The position numbers were made by a program, and so were the translations under genes. Below are positions 6,482 through 11,462 of a DNA stretch of 11,462 nucleotides, one piece after another (the stretch's first letter is position 1; every line of letters starts with the position of its first letter). The notes beneath the pieces were generated by a model that was given only the letters and a program-made list of their open reading frames with translations, was not told where the DNA came from and searched no databases. This DNA is from Bryobacterales bacterium (GTDB lineage: Bacteria > Acidobacteriota > Terriglobia > Bryobacterales > Bryobacteraceae): the NCBI GenBank assembly GCA_009697495.1, contig SHUN01000040.1, positions 1 to 11,462 of the forward strand. The letters are read 5' to 3'.

Positions 6482-9400
6482 CTAATCCCGAACAGTCCAT
6501 CGAATCTGGACCAATGAGATCGACGCCGTGCTCTGATTCACCAGCACCATTCGCGAAAAACGATCGGCCGGCGAAGGCGCCGATTCGAGCGCGACGCCTT
6601 GCGTCCGTACCTCCACGTTGATCGGCACGTCACCCGGGAAAATCTGTCCGCTTGCGTTCCCGCCGCCGCTGGTGACACCGTTCTTCGTAATCGTAATTTT
6701 CTGGCCCGGAGCCAAGTCGCCCACCCAGGTAATATTGCCGCGCCGCAAGCCCGCGTACGTGCCCGCAGGCGTGGGCGGCGGCGGTATTTCTTTGGGCGAT
6801 TCCTTCGGTATCTCTTTGGGCTGCGGCGTGGGATCTGGCTTCACCGGCGTCACCACCGGAGGCGGGACGACCGGCCTGTCCGCCTCGCGCACGCGCAGCG
6901 AAACCGGAACGCGATGGATGACGTTCGCCACACCCTCAGCGGCTATGATCACTTCGCCTTGATACGGTCCGGGCGCCAAGCCCTCAGCGGAAACAGAGAC
7001 GCTTACCGATGCCGGCAGCGTGGAGGACACCGGCGAGATGCGCAGCCAACTGCCACGCCCGCGCGTGGCCACACTGACTCGGCTCACGCCCGTGCCCCGC
7101 ACGTGAAGCACCTTGCTATCGGACTGGCCCGAGCCTTGGCGAGCTTCGAACGTCAACAGATCGAGATCGGTGGCCAAGCTGCCGCCCTGCGGCGTAACCG
7201 CCTGTCCGGCGTGTGGAAGAATGCGCATCGTGACATTCACTTCGCGCGTCTTCGGCGCCGCGCCAGTGGCTTCTATCGTGACCTTTCCTTTGTACTCGCC
7301 CGGCGTCATCGCCGACGGCGAAATCGCCACCGCGAACTGGCCCGGAGTGGCCGTCTGGCCCGGATCGACAGTCAGCCAGCTCTGGCTGCTGACGGCCTTC
7401 AACGGCACCGCGCCGCCGGTGCTGGACAGCGCAATCTGCTTCGGCTCCGGCAACCCTTCGCCCAGGCGCCACTGAAAGGTCATCTTATCCGTGGAGGCCG
7501 ACCAAGCCGATTTGGACTCCTTCGGCCCGCGCAGCATCAAAAAAACACCGGCGGCGATGGTGAGCAGCACACCGAGGAACAGACCCGCCTTGACGCCGGA
7601 GTAGATGGACGGCACCGGCACCTGAATCGATGTCGCCCCAATCGCATGCAATCGCTGATCGGCCCATTCCATCAACCCGCGAGCTTGCGCGTCATCGGGA
7701 AATTCCGCCAACAACACCGCCGCCGCCTCTTTCACTTGCTGCGGCTGGTCGGCCCGGCGCTTGGCTTCCAGATCACTTACGCGCGCCGCGTAGTTTTGTC
7801 GTTTGATGTGCGCGCCGCGGGCACGGTTTAACTCGTCCAAAGCGGCCACGGTTTCGGCATCGTCGGAATTTGAATCCAACAAACCGCGCAGGAGGGCGGC
7901 CGCTTCGTCGAACGAAGAACGGCCCAACAATTCCTGCGCTTTCTTGAGCGTCTTCGCGCGTTCACCGGCCAGCTTCTCGCGCTCGTTCGCCAACCGCTGC
8001 GTGAGCTTCGCCACCTTCTTATCACCGGGCTTCATCCCTGCCGCCGAGCGCAACGCCGTCTCGGCCAGTTCCAGCCGCCGTGTGTTCAGGTGCTGCTCAA
8101 CCCGCTGCAGGGCCTCCACGAAAACCGATTCCGATTCCACCGCCTGCTGCAACCGCAACAGCCGCGCGTCCCGCGGATGCGTCGCCAATTCCTGCAGCAA
8201 ACGTTCTTTCGCTTCGGCCACCGCCCCCTTGGCCATCAGTTGCTCAATCCCCTGCGCCATCGAGTCCATCTCAGCCAACCGCCGCTTGAGATCCAACTCC
8301 TCCGACAGCCGCCGCAGCGCGGACTGCTCTCCTATCTGGAGCGTGGCATCGTCAATCTCCCGGCGCGCAAAGTCGAACTTTCCGCCTTCAATGGACTGCG
8401 CGATTCGCTCCATCCGCGCCGAAATATCCCCGGCCCGTTTCCGCTCCGCGGCCCTCGCCGCCAATCCCGCGAGCGCCGAAATCAGCTCCGGATCGCCACT
8501 GAGAAGCCGCAGCCCCTCCTCCAACGCCGCCATCGCTTCGGCGTCCTTTCCCTGCTCTTCCAGCCGCCTCGCGCCGCCTAGAATCTCTTCCTTCCGCTTC
8601 CGCGACTGCTGCTCGCTCAGCCCTCGTTCCAAGCTGTCAAGCAACGCCGCTAATTCCGGCTCCGCCGGGTACTGCTCCATTGCGTCTCGCAAAACGGCGC
8701 GCGCCGCGTCCCATTGCGAGCTCGCCATCCGCTCCCGCGCCGTACTGGCCGCCTTGCTTACCGTTTCCCGCTTTTCGCGCAGCCTACGCTCGCTCTCAAT
8801 TTCCTGATCCAACTCCGCCAACGCGGGCCAGTCGCCATACTTGGCGCGTATGGCTCCCACCGCCTCTCCAGCCTTCGCCAGGTCGCCTCGCTGCCGCGTC
8901 GCCCGCGCCGCGGCTATGGCCGCATCGCGTTCCTTCCGCGTCGCGTCTTCGGCCACGCCACGTTCTACACTTTCGGAAAGGGCGGTCAGTTCCGGTTCAC
9001 CCGGATATGTCCCCAACGCCTCCCGCAACTTCCCGCTCGCCGCCGCCCAATCACCGCGAGCCGTCAACGCCCGAACCGCATTCGCGATGCCGTGCGCGGC
9101 TTCCCGATTTTCCTTCGCGCGCAAATCACTGCCGATGTCTTTGGCAAGTCCTACCAGCGCGGGCACGTCGCCGAACTTCGCCCGCGCCGCCTCCAGCACC
9201 TTCCCCGCTCCGGCCATGTCCCCCGACGATCGCAAGTCGCGCGCCTGCCGCAGCGTCTCATCAATGGCGCGGCGCTCATCGCGCTGGCGCACCATCTCCT
9301 GGCTTTCCGCAAGCAACGCGGTGAGATTCGGATCGCCGCTGAACTCCTGCAGCGCCCGCTCCACCAGCCCCACCGCCCGTTCCAATTCCCCGTCCCGCTG

Positions 9401-11092
9401 TAGAATCCGCGTGCGGTCCGTAACCCTTCGCACCGCTTCGCGCCGCTGCGCGGACTGTCGTGCCTGCCCGCACCGCTCCAGCGCCTGCAGGATCGCGGGG
9501 TCCTCCGGCGCTTCCGTGCGGAACGGCTGCAGCAGGCTCTCCGCTTCATCCACACGCTCCTGGCGTATTAACCCATCGGCGTCGACAATGGCGCGCGCAA
9601 GGCGTTCCCGTTCCCCTTTGGCTTTTAACCCCGCCTCTGCCTCCTCCATTGCCGCCAACACTTCCGGCGGTTCGCGCAACCGCTTGCACGCCTCCTTCAA
9701 CAGCGTCAGCGCTTCTTCGAAGGAACCGTGCTGACTCAACTCTTGCGCGTTACCAACAATCTGCTCCACTTCCCGACGCCGCTCCTGATTGTCGAAGGCA
9801 TGCTGCACCCGCGTCATCACTTCGCGCGCTCGCTGATTCGTGGGATCCACTGCAAACGCCTGGCGCACAAATTCATGCGCCGCTTCAAAGTTCTTATTGT
9901 CCGCCAACCCCGCCGCGGTTTCGGCCAGCTCCTGCGCCCGCTTATACTGGCCAACCGAACCTCTCGCCATTTCCAGCAGCGATCGGATTTCAGCGTTCGC
10001 CGAGTCCAGGCGCAAGGCGTTTTCAAAGGACTGAATCGCCTCGGCGTACCGCTTCTGCGACAACTGCTCCTGGCCCGATTTTTTAAATGCGCTGACCTTG
10101 GGAACGATGGCCTGCTGTTGCGCCATGGTTTGAATCCGCTCCCGTAGTTTGCGCGCCTGCACATTCATCGGCTCGAGATCCAGAATGCGGCGCATCACCT
10201 TCAGCGCTTCCTCGCCCTTCTCCTGTTCAAACAACGCCTGGGCTTGCGGCAGCAGTTCGGCGGCGCGCTGGCGGCGCATGTCGAGCAGGATCGGCCCGAC
10301 ATCGAGTTGGAACTCGTGCAGATTCTGATAACGCAGGTCCCGGTCCTTCGCCAGCGTCTTCATGATCATCTGGCTGAGCGCTTCCGGGCAGTCGGGAACC
10401 AGGGAGGATGGCGGCGGCGGCTCCACCGTTGTGATGCTGTAAAGGATCGCCGGAGTCGACGAGCCCTCAAAGGGGAAACGCCCGGTGAGAAACTCGTAAT
10501 AAATCACGCCGAAGGCCCAGATATCGCATAGCGCGTCCACTTCGGCGTCCCGGAACTGTTCCGGACTCATATAGTTTAGCGTTCCCACCAGGAAGCCCGC
10601 CTTGGTCATGCGCGTGCTGCCGGCTCGTGCGAGCCGCGCGATGCCGAAGTCCAGCAGCTTTACCAGATTGTCCTTCAGCACCATGACGTTGCTGGGCTTA
10701 ATGTCCCGGTGGATGACGTGGTTCTCATGGGCGCAGTGCAGCCCGGCCGCCACCTGCTGCATGATCTCTACTTTTTCCAGCAGCGTCATCGGCCGACGTT
10801 CAGTGATGAGTTTCTGGAGTTCCTCTCCCTCCAAATATTCCATGACCAGAAACTGCGAGCCGTTCTCTTCGCCGAATTCATGTATGGTGACCAGATTCGG
10901 GTGATGCAGGTTTCCGGCCGTAGTGGCTTCCATTTTGAAGCGCGTCAGGAACTCCGGGTCGTTCGCATCCGGCAGCAGTACTTTGATCGCCACGACGCGG
11001 CCCACAGTGGGGTCAAAGCCGCGATATACGCGGCCAAATCCACCGCGGCCGATCTCGGCCTGAATCTCATATTTGCCGATCCGTTCGCTCAT
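6482..11092 (-). CDS. Large transmembrane Ser/Thr protein kinase with TPR-like stalk and BACON-like outer region
   Basis: 1536 residues. The kinase domain is at about 8-270 and looks active: Gly loop GRGGFGRV (15-22), Lys37, Glu55, HRDIKPSN (128-135), DFG (148-150), SPE (176-178) and Asp190. Thr160, Thr163 and Thr171 are in the activation segment. Residues about 275-1150 are charged helical repeats of about 56 residues, TPR-like, of the form G-D-x-x-A with a later PELxAL. Residues 619-730 and 731-842 align without gaps. A single span lies at 1169-1187 (LFLGVLLTIAAGVFLML), leaving the C-terminus outside. Two BACON/Ig-like beta domains follow (about 1203-1290 and 1296-1400; SWLTV, GEYKGKVTI, SWLRI, GPYQGEVII). 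Then come a Pro-rich linker (1408-1444) and a terminal beta domain (NITWVGDLAPG; 1445-1536). It probably senses envelope signals and phosphorylates cytoplasmic targets. The ATG at 11092 has AGG a few bases upstream. Confidence 0.92.
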   Translation of the reverse strand: MSERIGKYEIQAEIGRGGFGRVYRGFDPTVGRVVAIKVLLPDANDPEFLTRFKMEATTAGNLHHPNLVTIHEFGEENGSQFLVMEYLEGEELQKLITERRPMTLLEKVEIMQQVAAGLHCAHENHVIHRDIKPSNVMVLKDNLVKLLDFGIARLARAGSTRMTKAGFLVGTLNYMSPEQFRDAEVDALCDIWAFGVIYYEFLTGRFPFEGSSTPAILYSITTVEPPPPSSLVPDCPEALSQMIMKTLAKDRDLRYQNLHEFQLDVGPILLDMRRQRAAELLPQAQALFEQEKGEEALKVMRRILDLEPMNVQARKLRERIQTMAQQQAIVPKVSAFKKSGQEQLSQKRYAEAIQSFENALRLDSANAEIRSLLEMARGSVGQYKRAQELAETAAGLADNKNFEAAHEFVRQAFAVDPTNQRAREVMTRVQHAFDNQERRREVEQIVGNAQELSQHGSFEEALTLLKEACKRLREPPEVLAAMEEAEAGLKAKGERERLARAIVDADGLIRQERVDEAESLLQPFRTEAPEDPAILQALERCGQARQSAQRREAVRRVTDRTRILQRDGELERAVGLVERALQEFSGDPNLTALLAESQEMVRQRDERRAIDETLRQARDLRSSGDMAGAGKVLEAARAKFGDVPALVGLAKDIGSDLRAKENREAAHGIANAVRALTARGDWAAASGKLREALGTYPGEPELTALSESVERGVAEDATRKERDAAIAAARATRQRGDLAKAGEAVGAIRAKYGDWPALAELDQEIESERRLREKRETVSKAASTARERMASSQWDAARAVLRDAMEQYPAEPELAALLDSLERGLSEQQSRKRKEEILGGARRLEEQGKDAEAMAALEEGLRLLSGDPELISALAGLAARAAERKRAGDISARMERIAQSIEGGKFDFARREIDDATLQIGEQSALRRLSEELDLKRRLAEMDSMAQGIEQLMAKGAVAEAKERLLQELATHPRDARLLRLQQAVESESVFVEALQRVEQHLNTRRLELAETALRSAAGMKPGDKKVAKLTQRLANEREKLAGERAKTLKKAQELLGRSSFDEAAALLRGLLDSNSDDAETVAALDELNRARGAHIKRQNYAARVSDLEAKRRADQPQQVKEAAAVLLAEFPDDAQARGLMEWADQRLHAIGATSIQVPVPSIYSGVKAGLFLGVLLTIAAGVFLMLRGPKESKSAWSASTDKMTFQWRLGEGLPEPKQIALSSTGGAVPLKAVSSQSWLTVDPGQTATPGQFAVAISPSAMTPGEYKGKVTIEATGAAPKTREVNVTMRILPHAGQAVTPQGGSLATDLDLLTFEARQGSGQSDSKVLHVRGTGVSRVSVATRGRGSWLRISPVSSTLPASVSVSVSAEGLAPGPYQGEVIIAAEGVANVIHRVPVSLRVREADRPVVPPPVVTPVKPDPTPQPKEIPKESPKEIPPPPTPAGTYAGLRRGNITWVGDLAPGQKITITKNGVTSGGGNASGQIFPGDVPINVEVRTQGVALESAPSPADRFSRMVLVNQSTASISLVQIRWTVRD
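8567..9238 (-). repeat. Tandem 112-residue (336-bp) internal duplication in the kinase stalk
   Basis: Kinase residues 619-730 and 731-842 align end to end without gaps. By hand I count about 48 identities over 110 compared positions. Shared landmarks are RGD/SGD at the start, RAK-GD-PAL near 30, YP-EPEL-AL near 88 and RK near 102. Each module contains two TPR-like helical pairs, so the underlying unit is about 56 residues. Confidence 0.7.
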
Positions 11093-11264
11093 CGATGCCT
11101 GCCCTTATCAGCGGAAAAGACGGTCGCGGCCGCTGTCGATTTCCCGCGGTCGGCGGATTCCGCAAATGCCCGCACACGGCGCCGCGCCCGGCCAGGAGGA
11201 AGGCGAAAACCCGCCGCCTCCGCTATCAATCGTTCTACGCGGGGGAAGTACACGTTTAAGCATT

Positions 11265-11295
11265 ATCATACCGCTGAAAAAATGATGCCGGACAA
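11265..11295 (-). promoter_or_regulatory. Weak sigma-70-like promoter candidate for the kinase gene
   Basis: On the minus strand TTGTCC (11295-11290) and TATGAT (11270-11265) are separated by 19 bases, longer than the ideal 17. They lie in the AT-rich stretch and would leave a leader of about 165 bases before the kinase ATG. Matches of this quality are common by chance. Confidence 0.25.
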
Positions 11296-11312
11296 TCGCG
11301 ATTTTCCGCTTT

Positions 11313-11333
11313 ATCCTGAATTATGCACAGGAT
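11313..11333. repeat. Short inverted repeat ATCCTG-9-CAGGAT
   Basis: Six-base perfect arms around an AT-rich nine-base centre, just upstream of the promoter candidate of the kinase gene. It could be an operator or a small hairpin. No T-run marks it as a terminator. Confidence 0.3.
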
Positions 11334-11339
11334 CAGCGC

Positions 11340-11360
11340 CCGAGCTCTGATTCTGCTCGG
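11340..11360. repeat. Short inverted repeat CCGAGC-9-GCTCGG
   Basis: Six-base GC-rich arms around a nine-base loop, 25 bases past the possible gene end at 11386. It could act as a stem for the end of a minus-strand transcript coming from the right, but no U-tract follows. Confidence 0.3.
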
Positions 11361-11382
11361 TTGCCGCGACCGGTAATTGAGT

Positions 11383-11462
11383 AAGTCAGTTCGATTGTTG
11401 TAACTTCACCTCCGCTGCCGAAACACCGATCCCGCCAAGCCCAGCGTCGAAGTTACTGACTT
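11383..11462. repeat. Interrupted inverted repeat touching the window edge
   Basis: The final 14 bases, GAAGTTACTGACTT (11449-11462), can all pair with two blocks upstream: AAGTCAGT (11383-11390) and AACTTC (11402-11407). The upstream blocks are separated by 11 bases. The right arm meets the end of the window, so its true extent is unknown. It overlaps the possible C-terminal coding fragment. Confidence 0.4.
11386..11462 (-). CDS. Possible C-terminal end of an unidentified gene entering from the right
   Basis: One minus-strand frame is open from the right edge to TGA at 11386. It would encode 24 residues resembling a natural protein end (NFDAGLGGIG, then SAAEVKL). The other two minus frames stop within this stretch. 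This is too short to identify a family, and third-position GC is lower than in the neighbours. It is offered only as a candidate; the kinase would then be the next gene after a gap of 293 bases. Confidence 0.3.
   Translation of the reverse strand, partial: VSNFDAGLGGIGVSAAEVKLQQSN

Larger units (their letters stand above)
11093..11385. other. Kinase upstream region, no gene seen
   Basis: 293 bases between the kinase ATG and the possible gene end at 11386. The part next to the kinase (11093-11250) is GC-rich and the part from about 11250 to 11330 is clearly AT-richer, as expected for a promoter. No tRNA, rRNA or convincing small coding frame was found. Two small dyads occur at 11313-11333 and 11340-11360. 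Confidence 0.5.

Noticed and set aside
6599..7831. Plus-strand open frame of about 410 codons opposite the 3' part of the kinase gene
   Set aside because: The composition is dominated by Arg, His and Ala with no recognisable fold. The minus-strand kinase reads through with clear domains.
7803..8807. Plus-strand Ser/Arg/Ala-rich frame opposite the kinase stalk, with others up to about 10.1 kb
   Set aside because: The Ser/Arg repeats are the complement of the Glu/Ala/Arg-rich helical repeats. No independent coding signal is seen.
8567..9238. CRISPR-like or nucleotide tandem array in the stalk region
   Set aside because: The periodicity is at protein level with diverged DNA, and there are no short identical repeats with unique spacers.
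11093..11462. tRNA or other standard RNA gene in the right intergenic region
   Set aside because: No cloverleaf arms, TTCGA-type T-loop with matching acceptor stem, or rRNA signature could be assembled.

Overview
The window is high-GC bacterial DNA, densely coded and lying almost wholly on the minus strand. The organism is probably an acidobacterium of the Solibacter/Bryobacter type. The reasons are the very large Ser/Thr kinase with BACON-like outer domains, a CotH/DUF4956/VTC gene trio, a caspase-like/SUMF1 fusion, and the GC-rich codon use. This is inference from gene style; no marker gene is present.

Layout, left to right. The 3' part of a D-2-hydroxyacid dehydrogenase gene (plus strand) enters from the left edge. 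It meets a minus-strand CotH-kinase gene head-on, and the two stop codons share the bases TTAA. From there to about 11.09 kb everything is on the minus strand. In transcription order this is: a 1536-residue membrane Ser/Thr protein kinase (11092-6482); a secreted caspase-like/SUMF1 protein (6448-4910); an isocitrate/isopropylmalate dehydrogenase family enzyme (4901-3840); a VTC-domain protein (3790-3077); a DUF4956 membrane protein (3092-2409); and a CotH-like protein (2412-790). Gaps are 33 and 8 bases, then 49 bases holding a perfect inverted repeat, then overlaps of 16 and 4 bases. The last three genes are therefore tightly coupled. All six could be one transcript, or two with an internal promoter near 3.8 kb.

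The right-hand 370 bases hold no complete gene. They include the kinase leader, a weak promoter candidate, small hairpins, a possible C-terminal fragment of a gene entering from the right, and an interrupted inverted repeat cut by the window edge.

How the genes may work together. The kinase looks like a receptor, with a cytoplasmic kinase and TPR-like stalk, one membrane span and an outer BACON-like region. Downstream is an exported pseudo-caspase fused to a SUMF1 fold, which looks like a binding protein rather than an enzyme. The VTC/DUF4956/CotH trio joins a predicted cytoplasmic polyphosphate-type polymerase, a small membrane protein and an exported atypical kinase. That suggests a phosphate-based envelope modification device. 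The two dehydrogenases are ordinary metabolism, and their link to the rest is unclear.
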